From Paenibacillus sp. JCM 10914 (GTDB taxonomy: Bacteria; Bacillota; Bacilli; Paenibacillales; Paenibacillaceae): a DNA stretch of 64,000 bases. This document shows, piece by piece, positions 26,442 through 35,322 of the stretch. Under the pieces are notes generated by a model, which was not told the DNA's origin, searched no databases, and saw only the letters and a list, made by a program, of their open reading frames with translations. The DNA is taken from assembly GCF_001315105.1 (NCBI RefSeq), contig NZ_BAZR01000019.1, positions 1-64,000 on the forward strand, read 5' to 3'. A program made the translations under genes and the position numbers. How positions within the stretch are numbered: the first letter of the stretch is position 1; the number at the start of each line of letters is the position of its first letter.

Positions 26442-27413
26442 TTATGATTTATGGATGCGTATATCCGTATTTAACTCTACATGCTGGCCTGGTTCCAGAT
26501 GAATCAGACCGGTTTCCTCATCCGGAAGATTCAGATTCGGAGCATTGGGCAGCCAGGTATAAGGCTCGATGCAGAGATATTCTTCAGCGTTGCCTTTGGT
26601 GTAGAGAACCCAGTGCTTGAAGTGGGTTCGATCGGCGGAATAGATAATCTCATAACCATCATCTCGTGTAAGCTTGGCTTCGGCTGGTTGGCCATCCGGA
26701 ATTTTAAGGATAGTATCCAAATCAGCATCTTTCATGTTCATACCGGTATTCAAAGGTTCCAGTTGCCCAAGCGAGGAAAATTCGCCTGTCGGGATCAATT
26801 CGGAATCCAGCGTATAGATGCCTTCAACCGGCAGCTCTAAAGTCCAGCGATGCGGTTCACGATCGAGCAGGAACCATGTATGATAGCCCAGTCCGAAAGG
26901 AATGGGACTTGATCCTGTATTGGTTACACGCAGTCTCTGCTTAAATACAGAGCCATGGAGGTGAAACGACATCTCCAGCTTTAGCGGTACGGGGAACTGT
27001 GCGATCCATTTGGGATCGTCACTTGTAATGAATTCAGTCGTTACCGTACATCCTTCATCTTCGTCTTCCTCGATATCACTGACACACCAAGCCTGGGAAC
27101 GGTGCAGACCGTGAATATGATTATCGTTGGCGGTATTTTGGTCAAATTGATACGCCACTCCGCCGTAATCAAAACGGCCCTTCGCTATCCGCCCTGGCGG
27201 AATGAGCATCGGAATACCGAAGTGGTAAGGCTTTTGCAGATAGAAGGCGAGCTCGCTTTCATCAGGTTTTCGGAGGATGTCGCGCTGTTCTTCGATGTCT
27301 TTGATTCCAATGACGTTGTTACCAAGACGAGGAAGGAGAGTCACTTCAAGACGGCCGCTGTTTAGAATATAGGTGTCATAACCATTCCACTGGCCTTTGG
27401 TCACTTGATTCAT
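26442..27413 (-). CDS. aldose 1-epimerase family protein
   Basis: 323 residues, galactose mutarotase-like fold. IHGLHRSQAW holds a candidate catalytic His, and CIEPYTWLPNAPN carries the conserved Glu. It interconverts alpha and beta sugar anomers; the natural sugar is uncertain and the protein may be a hexose-6-phosphate mutarotase-like member. Ribosome site AAAGGAGC. Confidence 0.85.
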   Translation of the reverse strand: MNQVTKGQWNGYDTYILNSGRLEVTLLPRLGNNVIGIKDIEEQRDILRKPDESELAFYLQKPYHFGIPMLIPPGRIAKGRFDYGGVAYQFDQNTANDNHIHGLHRSQAWCVSDIEEDEDEGCTVTTEFITSDDPKWIAQFPVPLKLEMSFHLHGSVFKQRLRVTNTGSSPIPFGLGYHTWFLLDREPHRWTLELPVEGIYTLDSELIPTGEFSSLGQLEPLNTGMNMKDADLDTILKIPDGQPAEAKLTRDDGYEIIYSADRTHFKHWVLYTKGNAEEYLCIEPYTWLPNAPNLNLPDEETGLIHLEPGQHVELNTDIRIHKS

Positions 27414-27536
27414 ATCGATGCTCCTTTACTAACAGAAATCATGGTCTGAACGATTAAACACATCATAACAGATTTTCTGCCAGATGCGTATGAAAAGCTT
27501 GGTAAATATCCGACTCACTCGAATTTCAGACGGGAA

Positions 27537-27565
27537 TTGACAAGCTACTCCAAGAGTTTTATCAT
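27537..27565 (+). promoter_or_regulatory. promoter of the trpS T-box transcript
   Basis: TTGACA (27537-27542), 17-bp spacer, TATCAT (27560-27565). Confidence 0.8.
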
Positions 27566-27584
27566 TGCATGTAATAGTGATCAA

Positions 27585-27850
27585 TGATGATTTGAACACG
27601 ATGACAAGGACAAGTAAGCATACGCGGAATATCCTTCAGAAAGCCGGTGGTTGATGTGAACCGGTGGAGCCGCTTTGCTGAATGGACCTTTGAGTGCTGG
27701 AGCAGAAACGGGAGCCTTATGTAATCCTTACTATGCCGGCCGGGTATTCCCCGTTACAGGAATGACAAGGCTACAGTTAATTTTTTTTGATTGTAGTGAA
27801 TAAGGGTGGTACCACGGTCTCACGTCCCTTGCGGACTGGAGGCTTTTTTT
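27585..27850 (+). promoter_or_regulatory. T-box leader (tRNA-Trp) of trpS
   Basis: The T-box core AAGGGTGGTACCACGG is at 27802-27817, followed by a terminator hairpin (stem around TCC-cttgc-GGA) and a T run ending near 27848. The stem I specifier loop reads GAA-TGG-ACC with the Trp codon TGG at 27683-27685. Uncharged tRNA-Trp should stabilise the antiterminator and allow trpS expression. Confidence 0.92.
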
Positions 27851-27940
27851 GCGTTCTCTCTGCTACTGGCAGAGCGGCGATTCATCAGGTTATGGGAGCA
27901 AATTTAGAATACAGAATGGTAAATGGAGGTTCGATTATTT

Positions 27941-28927
27941 ATGAAAACGGTACTCTCAGGCATACAACCAAGCGGGAACCTGACACTCGGTAACTACATT
28001 GGCGCCATCAAAAATTTCGTCAAATTGCAAGAAGAACACCATTGTTATTTCATGGTCGTTGATTTGCATGCCATTACAGTAGCACAAGACCCTGCTTCAT
28101 TGCGCGACCGCTCCGAATCGGTAGCCGCTTTATACGTAGCAGCTGGAATCGACCCGGCACGTGCTAACATCTTCTTGCAATCGCATGTCCCGCAGCACAC
28201 GGAGCTTGGATGGATTATGACGACGTTGACCAACATGGGTGAGCTGGAGCGAATGACGCAGTTCAAGGATAAGTCAGAAGGAAAGGATTCCGTCGGAGCA
28301 GGGTTGTTTGTATACCCGGCGCTGATGGCGGCGGACATTCTGCTGTATAACGCCGATCTCGTTCCGGTTGGGGACGATCAGAAGCAGCATCTGGAGATCA
28401 CACGTGATCTGGCAGCAAGGTTCAATCATCGGTTTGGTAACTACTTCACTCTTCCAGATCCATATATTCCGAAGGTCGGAGCACGGATTATGTCGCTGGA
28501 CGATGCTTCGAAGAAGATGAGTAAGAGCAATCCTGTAGAAGGAAGCTATATCGCGATGCTGGATACACCGGATCAAATACGCAAAAAAATCAGCAGAGCA
28601 ACGACCGACTCCGGGGCGGAAGTCGTATATGACCCGTCGGCGAAGCCGGAAGTCAGTAATTTGATGAGCATTTATTCCGAGTGTGCAGGTATCTCTCTGG
28701 AAGAGGTGCAGGGGCGTTTTGAAGGGAAGATGTATGGTGCATTTAAGAAGGAGCTTGGAGAAGTGGTAGTAGCTGCTCTCGAACCTCTTCAGAACAGATA
28801 CTACGAGATTCGCCAAACCGGCGAGATTCATGACATCCTGGCTAAAGGTGCGGAGCATGCCGAGCAGACGGCATCGAAGATTATGCACGGCGTGCGAGAC
28901 AAGATGGGATTTCTCCCGGCGAAGTAG
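27941..28927 (+). CDS. trpS: tryptophanyl-tRNA synthetase
   Basis: 328 residues, class I synthetase. The HIGH-like motif is GNLTLGNY near residue 12 and the KMSKS loop is KKMSKSNP. ATG 27941 with TGGAGG; an upstream in-frame start at 27923 overlaps that site. Controlled by the T-box leader. Confidence 0.96.
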   Translation: MKTVLSGIQPSGNLTLGNYIGAIKNFVKLQEEHHCYFMVVDLHAITVAQDPASLRDRSESVAALYVAAGIDPARANIFLQSHVPQHTELGWIMTTLTNMGELERMTQFKDKSEGKDSVGAGLFVYPALMAADILLYNADLVPVGDDQKQHLEITRDLAARFNHRFGNYFTLPDPYIPKVGARIMSLDDASKKMSKSNPVEGSYIAMLDTPDQIRKKISRATTDSGAEVVYDPSAKPEVSNLMSIYSECAGISLEEVQGRFEGKMYGAFKKELGEVVVAALEPLQNRYYEIRQTGEIHDILAKGAEHAEQTASKIMHGVRDKMGFLPAK

Positions 28928-28931
28928 AGCG

Positions 28932-29099
28932 CTAGTTCCGACGTCGTCTTGCCTTAATGATGAAGCCCCAACCCATATTGAAGATGGATAGAACACCTAG
29001 AACAACGGCGATAATGGCATTGGTGCTGATGGTCATAGCGGCAGCGCTCAAAAGGACGATAGACGAGATGGCAAACCATAAAGAAAGACCTTTACTCAT
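28932..29099 (-). CDS. DUF5325-like small membrane protein
   Basis: 55 residues with two membrane helices (LWFAISSIVLLSAAAMTIS and a second ending MGWGFIIKA) and a basic end KARRRRN. Layout matches DUF5325 proteins (YlaF-like). The ATG at 29099 has a G-rich site upstream. It converges on trpS with only 4 bp between stops. Confidence 0.65.
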   Translation of the reverse strand: MSKGLSLWFAISSIVLLSAAAMTISTNAIIAVVLGVLSIFNMGWGFIIKARRRRN

Positions 29100-29137
29100 A
29101 CGAAAAAACCCCCATAGAATTAAATTTAAAAAAATAA

Positions 29138-29167
29138 CGAATAAGGCTGCGAGAAAGAGCCATAATA
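29138..29167 (+). promoter_or_regulatory. sigma-G-like promoter of the second SASP gene
   Basis: CGAATA (29138-29143) and CATAATA (29161-29167) with 17-bp spacing resemble the forespore sigma-G elements TGAATA and CATACTA. Confidence 0.55.
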
Positions 29168-29225
29168 AGTTTGCAAGCTTGCACTGGAATAACACACAGA
29201 CATTCAGTGAAGGGAGATATTTAAT

Positions 29226-29441
29226 ATGGCACGCAGCAACAATCTGGTTGTACCTCAAGCAAACGCAGCTCTTCAACAATTGAAACTGGAGGCTGCTCAA
29301 GAACTGGGCGTAACAATTCCACAGGACGGTTACTATGGTAACTACACTTCCCGCGAAACGGGTTCCCTGGGCGGATACATTACAAAACGTTTGGTACAGC
29401 AAGCTGAACAGGCGCTTTCGGGCACTGGTCGCCAGCTGTAA
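29226..29441 (+). CDS. alpha/beta-type small acid-soluble spore protein
   Basis: 71 residues, nearly identical in its core to the SASP at 26041, including EAAQELG and the PQDGYYGNY insertion. Binds spore DNA in the A-form and is degraded at germination. Ribosome site GAAGGGAG. The two copies lie 3 kb apart in opposite orientation. Confidence 0.95.
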   Translation: MARSNNLVVPQANAALQQLKLEAAQELGVTIPQDGYYGNYTSRETGSLGGYITKRLVQQAEQALSGTGRQL

Positions 29442-29466
29442 TATCTCTTCCCTATAGTAGATTGGA

Positions 29467-29500
29467 AAGCCCGGTGCGCTATCATTTGCGCCCGGGCTTG
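29467..29500 (+). terminator. terminator after the second SASP gene
   Basis: AAGCCCGG-GCGC / GCGC-CGGGCTT hairpin followed by a T-rich TGTATTATT. The rest of this 283-bp gap holds a likely ctaB promoter: TTGCTA at 29632 and TATGAT at 29656, spacer 18. Confidence 0.75.
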
Positions 29501-29724
29501 TATTATTACATAAGCGCGTAACAACGTATCGCTGCATAGACAGATTGTGCCTTAAACAACGGTATACCGTCAAGGATTTATCGTTACCAAATGTCACTGA
29601 ATTGTCATATAGGACGTATGAATTATGAAGGATTGCTAAACACTTTTTATTAATGATATGATACACTTTATATCGGAGGCAGCACTTCCTCCACAAAGAC
29701 AGAAACAAGGAGGAACGTTTACAC

Positions 29725-30663
29725 GTGGATAATCACTTGAGATACCAGGCTCCTTCAGAATCCGCAGCACTGGCTTCGGCAGCGCCTGCACCTCCCGAAA
29801 AGGCGGGGACTTGGAAGGATTTTATCACGGTGACGAAACCCGGAATACTGCGGTCGAATCTCATAGCGACTTTTGCCGGATTTTGGCTCGCGTCGAAATG
29901 GGATTTTCAATTCGGATTGATGATAATGACATTGCTGGGAACCGTACTTGTCATGGCTTCCGCATGTGTCTTCAATAACTATTTTGACCGGGAGCTGGAC
30001 ATGAAGATGGAGCGCACCCGGGATCGTTCATTACCAACCGGACGGTTAACTCCAAAGGTTGTTCTTTGGTATGCCATTATACTCGGTGTGGTTGGACTAG
30101 CTACTCTGTTTGGATTCTCCGGTTGGATGGCGGGAGTATTCGGTCTAGTAGGAATGTTAGTCTATGTCGTAGTCTATACACTCTGGCTTAAACGGACATC
30201 TACATGGAGCACCTCCGTAGGCGCGATTTCAGGCGCTATGCCGCCAGTCATCGGTTACGTTGCGGTAACAGGCACAGTTGATATGGGAGCGATTCTGCTC
30301 TTTGCACTGTTATTTCTGTGGCAGCCACCCCATTTCTGGGCTCTTGGCATTCGTCGAGTGGAGGAATACCGGGCGGCAGGTTTTCCGTTATTACCGGTTG
30401 TGAAAGGGATTAAGCGTACGAAGATACAAATGATTCCGTATCTGGTACTACTGATTCCATTGCCGATTCTGATGTACACCTACGGCTACGCAGGCAAATT
30501 CTTTCTCGTTATCGGCCTGTTGCTCTCGATCGGTTGGTTGTATACCGCGATAAAAGGCTTCTGGGCTAAAGACGACGAGGTGTGGTCGAAAAAAGTATTT
30601 ATGTTCTCGATTAATTACCTGACGTTGAGCCTGATCGTTCTTATCCTCAACACCATTTCCTAA
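29725..30663 (+). CDS. ctaB: protoheme IX farnesyltransferase (heme O synthase)
   Basis: 312 residues with about nine membrane helices. NNYFDRELDMKMERTRDRSLPTG is split here as the UbiA-type Asp-rich motif NxxxDxxxD (NYFDRELD) plus RTRDR, and the LFLWQPPHFWALGI segment is typical of CtaB/CyoE. Converts heme B to heme O for cytochrome oxidase; ctaA at 42.4 kb performs the next step. GTG start after AAGGAGG. Confidence 0.94.
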   Translation: MDNHLRYQAPSESAALASAAPAPPEKAGTWKDFITVTKPGILRSNLIATFAGFWLASKWDFQFGLMIMTLLGTVLVMASACVFNNYFDRELDMKMERTRDRSLPTGRLTPKVVLWYAIILGVVGLATLFGFSGWMAGVFGLVGMLVYVVVYTLWLKRTSTWSTSVGAISGAMPPVIGYVAVTGTVDMGAILLFALLFLWQPPHFWALGIRRVEEYRAAGFPLLPVVKGIKRTKIQMIPYLVLLIPLPILMYTYGYAGKFFLVIGLLLSIGWLYTAIKGFWAKDDEVWSKKVFMFSINYLTLSLIVLILNTIS

Positions 30664-30731
30664 AGTAGTGGGGCGTTGGGCGATTTCTTATACCGACTAG
30701 GGACGGGAACGAAGGGAGAACGATAAAGGCT

Positions 30732-31349
30732 ATGAATACATTTAAACGATACAAATGGACTTGGATATTGCTTGCGATCTGCTTGGTTGCTGCTGCGTAT
30801 TTGGTAGCCAACGCTCTGGGTCTTGGTAAAGACAAATTCCCCATCGTACGGGAAGTCAGTGCGTACTCGATGGAGAATGTGGATGGGACTACCGTGACGT
30901 CAGAGGATACCCAAGGATCCGTCAAGCTGATGTACTTCTACTTCACGAGCTGCCCGGATGTATGTCCGATCACGACTCTGGTTCTTTCGCAAATTCAAGA
31001 AGAATTGAAGAAGGAAGGGTTGTTCGGCAACGAGGTTAAGTTCGTATCGATCTCGTTTGATCCTGAGACGGATACGAAGGAGAAGATCAAGGAATTCGGC
31101 GATCGTTTCTTCGCGGATTATAGCGGTTGGTATTTCTTGCGTGGAGATCAGGAGGAGACGCGGAAGCTGATGCAGGAGTCATTCAAGATTCCGCTGCTCG
31201 GCAACGACTCGACCAACTTTACGCACGGAAACTCCATAGCGCTCGTGGATCGGGACAACAACATTCGCAAGATGTATAATGCGGCAGATCCGAAGGAAGT
31301 TGAGATTAAGGATGTTGTGAACGATATCAAGATTTTAGTTAAAGAATAA
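30732..31349 (+). CDS. SCO1/SenC family copper chaperone
   Basis: 205 residues. One N-terminal membrane anchor, then a thioredoxin fold with C74-P-D-V-C78 and H165, the copper ligands of Sco proteins. Delivers copper to the CuA site of cytochrome c oxidase. Lies 68 bp after ctaB, so the two probably share a transcript for oxidase assembly. Confidence 0.93.
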   Translation: MNTFKRYKWTWILLAICLVAAAYLVANALGLGKDKFPIVREVSAYSMENVDGTTVTSEDTQGSVKLMYFYFTSCPDVCPITTLVLSQIQEELKKEGLFGNEVKFVSISFDPETDTKEKIKEFGDRFFADYSGWYFLRGDQEETRKLMQESFKIPLLGNDSTNFTHGNSIALVDRDNNIRKMYNAADPKEVEIKDVVNDIKILVKE

Positions 31350-31364
31350 TCTTATATTACAACT

Positions 31365-31405
31365 AAAAGGCGTTCTTCATCGTTATAGATGGGGAACGCC
31401 TTTAT
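31365..31405 (+). terminator. terminator after the sco gene
   Basis: AAAAGGCGTTC / GAACGCCTTT hairpin followed by ATTTAT. Confidence 0.85.
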
Positions 31406-31442
31406 TTATCGTGATGAATCATTCATATCGTGAGTAAATGAT

Positions 31443-31790
31443 TCAATATTCGATTACAGGTGGGTACAAAATATAAGGCTCAAGCCCCGCTTTCTCCAGC
31501 TGGCCGATCAAATATTCATCAGGTGTGCCTTCAACGCCGGCATATCCTCGGCGAGTATAGATCTGCTCCGCATCGGGAAAGGCGTCTCGAAGTTGACCTC
31601 GGATTCTCTTGCCCGAGCTGTCATTGTCCATGAATAGATACACCTCTTGATCACGAACCTGCTTCAGCAACGTTTCGATCTTGGTGGTGTTCAAGGTGCC
31701 GAATGTACACAGGATCGTAATGTCGGTCGTTAGTAGTCGGCGAAGGCGGCTGCGGTCATTCTTCCCCTCAACAATGATAAATATAGACAT
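31443..31790 (-). CDS. TOPRIM domain protein
   Basis: 115 residues forming a single TOPRIM domain: IIVEGKND near the start holds the catalytic Glu and DNDSSGK the acidic triad. Close in size and motifs to RNase M5-like and OLD-type TOPRIM proteins, but no rRNA-maturation extension is present. A nuclease or primase role is inferred only from the fold. Confidence 0.82.
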   Translation of the reverse strand: MSIFIIVEGKNDRSRLRRLLTTDITILCTFGTLNTTKIETLLKQVRDQEVYLFMDNDSSGKRIRGQLRDAFPDAEQIYTRRGYAGVEGTPDEYLIGQLEKAGLEPYILYPPVIEY

Positions 31791-31908
31791 GATGTCACCT
31801 CGGTTACCGTTGTCATTATATGGCTTTACTCGGCAGCATTCCCCGGGAAATGTAGCTTAGCCGTCGAATAATGTATGTATAGTGTAACTTGTTTGCGGTT
31901 TATCATGC

Positions 31909-31943
31909 AAAAAAAAGAAAGACGGCCCTCGTTGGAAGGCCGT
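31909..31943 (-). terminator. terminator of the YjcZ-like gene
   Basis: ACGGCCTTC-caac-GAGGGCCGT followed by a long T run on the minus strand. Confidence 0.88.
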
Positions 31944-31970
31944 TAAACAATAGAGATTCGGACCTGTTCT

Positions 31971-32081
31971 CTAGAAACAGCTAAGGATAATGACAAGCAG
32001 AATGTACAGTACAAGAATCATACCAACTGAATTTCCATGGCCTGCTGTATGACAATGATGTTTATGATGTACGTGACTCAT
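31971..32081 (-). CDS. YjcZ-family small sporulation protein
   Basis: 36 residues. A His-rich start (MSHVHHKHHCH) is followed by one hydrophobic helix (MILVLYILLVIILSCF). The family is abundant in Bacillales and made during sporulation. Ribosome site AAGGGGTGA, own terminator. Easily missed because of its size. Confidence 0.75.
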   Translation of the reverse strand: MSHVHHKHHCHTAGHGNSVGMILVLYILLVIILSCF

Positions 32082-32195
32082 GAAGGTTTCACCCCTTGGT
32101 TTATTGTCCGTGGTCATTTGCCACACTGTATCTTATGTCAATCTACCCATGCGGATTGTGCATTGGCCTAGTTACCCAGGTTTTGGGCTATTCGA

Positions 32196-33362
32196 TTATA
32201 TGGTGGAGATAGGGCTATCGGAGGATATAGATGCTTCGGGCTCATGATGATTATGCTTCGGAAGCATGAGCAAGACCAACATTAATAGTAAGAACGCTAT
32301 AAAGTAAGGGGACACAACCATTCGGAGCTGACCGGCGGCAATCGGTCCAACGAAAGATCCGAGGGACATGGCGATGGATTGCAGCGAGAATACACTTCCG
32401 AGCTTTCGTCCACCACTTAGATTAATAAAAAGGGACGACACGGCGGGAAAGAGAACGCCTTTGGACAAACCGAGTGCAAACAGAATATAGGGTAGCGGAG
32501 TATGATCGGCTGCAGCCAGGGCGTAGAAGCAGATAGCAAGCCCGAGTATGCCCAAAGCGACTCGGCCGTGAGGCTTGTAGCGATTAAGAAACAGCATGCT
32601 AAGCGTGACCAATGCACCGAGACTGATTACGGAGAAAAGCAATCCAGTAGACATAATGCTTGCCTGGCCGCTGTCTCGCAGCGGAATCTCAAAGAAGAGG
32701 ATGCCTTGGGAGCACGCGATGGCAAATGGAATGAGATAGATGCGTAGACTAAAGGGAAGACGCTTAGACTTCTCTTCTATGGCATCAGCCGTGCTGTCCT
32801 CTCCAGAAGATACTGGTGAATGCTTAGGCAAGCTAAATAAGGCCATCATTCCCGTGAAAATTAATAACCAACCAAGCGTCTGAAAGGTGCCGGAGAATCC
32901 AGCGTTGGCTACAATAAAGGCACCCGCGGCCGGCGACAAAACGGAAGCAAGCGTATGAATAACGCCATGTCCGGACATATATTTACCCTGTGTTACCGGA
33001 TCCCTTGACAGTGAGGCCAATAGCGTCAAGCATGCAGGTGATAGAAAAGCGAGCACAAAACCGCTAATCGATCGCAGCGCCAGGAGTTGCCATGGCAGTT
33101 GAACATGCGCTTGCAGCAGCAGCACAACGCCAGCAGCGGTTAAGCTGAAGATGATGTAGCGCTTGCTGCCGTGACGATCGATCAGTCCTCCAGCGATGAG
33201 ATTGCCCGGGAGATGGGTTAAGGCATAGATGCCCATCATCCAGCCGATGAAGGTGGGAGCTGCTCCAAGCGAGATTGCAAATGGAGTCAGCACGGGATAT
33301 TGAGCATGCAGATCAAAAAAAGCCAGGAACAAAAACATGTATAGCCATAATGCGGTCTTCAA
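32196..33362 (-). CDS. MFS transporter
   Basis: 388 residues with twelve predicted helices. The loop 2-3 motif is GLIDRHGSKR, typical of the drug:H+ antiporter groups. The C-terminus has a short His-rich tail (PKHNHHEPE). Substrate unknown. Separate from its neighbours. Confidence 0.85.
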   Translation of the reverse strand: MKTALWLYMFLFLAFFDLHAQYPVLTPFAISLGAAPTFIGWMMGIYALTHLPGNLIAGGLIDRHGSKRYIIFSLTAAGVVLLLQAHVQLPWQLLALRSISGFVLAFLSPACLTLLASLSRDPVTQGKYMSGHGVIHTLASVLSPAAGAFIVANAGFSGTFQTLGWLLIFTGMMALFSLPKHSPVSSGEDSTADAIEEKSKRLPFSLRIYLIPFAIACSQGILFFEIPLRDSGQASIMSTGLLFSVISLGALVTLSMLFLNRYKPHGRVALGILGLAICFYALAAADHTPLPYILFALGLSKGVLFPAVSSLFINLSGGRKLGSVFSLQSIAMSLGSFVGPIAAGQLRMVVSPYFIAFLLLMLVLLMLPKHNHHEPEASISSDSPISTI

Positions 33363-33459
33363 AGCAGCAACCTCCTACCAGACAATTGATGAACGCCACT
33401 ACTACTTGTACGCCTTAGCGGGCAAGCTTATACCTTTTTTTATGAAACGGGGAGGTTGG

Positions 33460-33489
33460 CTGACAGTTGATCCGGGTATCATGTATAAT
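33460..33489 (+). promoter_or_regulatory. promoter of the 33.5 kb operon
   Basis: CTGACA (33460-33465) and TATAAT (33484-33489) with an 18-bp spacer. Confidence 0.7.
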
Positions 33490-33539
33490 TAATAAGACGG
33501 CCAATAACCGCCGCTTTGAAAAGGACGGGAGTGAATGAA

Positions 33540-33986
33540 ATGGATACACAGGTCTGGATTGAATTTCTTAAGCAAAACTGGCTGGTTATAGCGATTGGTC
33601 TGGTTGTGTTATTTATCGTGTTGAACGTGGTGCGAACGGTAGTTAAATGGGCGCTTGCTGTATTGATCATTGCAGGCTTGCTTATTTATAGCGGGATATC
33701 GCTCGACAAAATCGGGGAAGTGGTATCTACCGTCAAAGATGAGACGGTGGACACAATTAAGACCGAAGCCATGAATATGATGATGAAGGAAGCAAAGGAA
33801 GCAAAATATACATCGAATGAAGACGGTACCTATACGGTAAAAGCCCCCAACCTGGAGTTGGTCGGGAGTTCAACCTCGAGAGAGGTAGAGGTATCTTTTC
33901 GTGGTGTTCCGGTGGGCAAATGGGATATAAACGATACGATACAAGGATTTATTAATGACGCGAGGAATAATGCAGGCTCTAAATGA
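33540..33986 (+). CDS. hypothetical membrane protein
   Basis: 148 residues. Two membrane helices near residues 15-55, then a soluble part with an amphipathic helix (TIKTEAMNMMMKEAKEAKY) and a beta-rich end. No family recognised. The ATG at 33540 follows GGGAGTGA. It heads a likely operon with the transglutaminase-like gene 50 bp downstream. Confidence 0.72.
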   Translation: MDTQVWIEFLKQNWLVIAIGLVVLFIVLNVVRTVVKWALAVLIIAGLLIYSGISLDKIGEVVSTVKDETVDTIKTEAMNMMMKEAKEAKYTSNEDGTYTVKAPNLELVGSSTSREVEVSFRGVPVGKWDINDTIQGFINDARNNAGSK

Positions 33987-34037
33987 GCGGGATAAGTCGG
34001 AGGCATCTGACAGCTTGAGAGGAGGGATGCTGAATTG

Positions 34038-35185
34038 ATGTCTGCTTGGGTGGAAAGCGCACTTAATGGGAATGTCATTACGATCTTACTGCTATTGATT
34101 ATGGCATTCTCCTTGTTTCAAGGATGGAATCGCGGAGCCTCCCGGTCAGCTGGGAAGCTTGTTTTTTTTCTAGGGGATGCGGTGCTGCGTTTGGCGGGCC
34201 TGGTCCTGTCGGCGTTATTGATACTTCGTGTATCTCCCCTTGCAGGAGATTGGCTCAGTCAGCGCTTCGTATTACCGGACCGCGAATTGCGGTTATGGGA
34301 ACAGATCTACTACACGGCTATTAAGTCATTGGCGGACTTCCCGTTGTTACGGTTTGCCGTATTGTTTATGCTGAGCTATGGACTCATCGTGTGGATACTA
34401 AGATCGATCGTACAATTCGTTACGGGAGGGAGAGCGGGATACTATGCCGGCGCTGCACAGGCAACGCCCGCTTCACTGATCAGTCGTCTTGCTGGTGCCG
34501 GAATCGGCATCATTATGGGTGCCGCCAGAGGTATTATTGCCATTGCTATTTTATTTATATGGGTTAGTGTGTATCCTGATCACGCTTTAGCCGCTATGTT
34601 GAAGCTTCACCAGTGTATCAGCAAGGCGCCCAGGCTGTGATCGAACCGTTGTCAGGCAATATCGTGCGGGAGAAACTACCTGTATTCACCCAATCCGTGC
34701 AAGAAGAATTAAATGGCATCATGCAACGAAAGTACGAAGTGATTGACCACCAGATTCCGAAGGGAATCGAACAGACTGCCGCCCATGTCGTGCAAGGAGC
34801 TTCAACCGATGAGGAGAAAGCGCGAAAGCTCTATGATTGGGTAGGCAGCCGAATTGCCTACGACTACGACAAGGTCACGCTTTATGAAGAACAGCGAATC
34901 TGGAAGGAACAGACACCTCAGGATACGTATGATACCCGTATGGGTGTCTGCATTGATTATGCGCGGCTATACGCGATGATGGCCCGTTCCGAGGATTTGC
35001 AAGTTAGGGTAGTCACGGGTCGAGGCTATAATGGACAAGGCGGCTATGGACCGCATGCGTGGAATGAAGTGTATCTGAGCGAGAAAGAAGCATGGGCTCC
35101 ACTGGATCCGACGTGGGCACAGAGCGGTAATTGGTTTAATCCGCCTAAATTCCATGAGACGCATATTAAAGAGCAAGTGTTCTAG
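34038..35185 (+). pseudogene. membrane transglutaminase-like protein, split by a frameshift
   Basis: The first 200 residues are membrane helices of a CvpA-like layout. The frame then breaks near 34590 (AAMLKLHQ). The -1 frame gives VEASPVYQQGAQ and a transglutaminase-like domain: MGVCIDYARLYAMMAR holds the catalytic Cys, GPHAWNEVYL the His and PLDPTW the Asp. One missing T (GCTTATG to GCTATG) repairs it to about 383 residues. A TTG at 34035 directly precedes the ATG. Substrate unknown. Confidence 0.82.
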
Positions 35186-35322
35186 GATGTTATGGGAGCG
35201 GGCTTTCAAGTATGAAGGTCTGCTCTTGTTATATGGACGCCGGATGAAGTGGGGGGGCGTTTATGATAAGATGTTCTATATATCGATAGTGGAATGCACG
35301 CAGATAAAGGGGAGAAGCTTAC

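Noticed and set aside
28932..29708. A 258-codon minus-strand frame across the second SASP gene and its flank
   Set aside because: It overlaps a clear SASP gene on the other strand. Only its last 55 codons, with their own ATG, look like a real protein.
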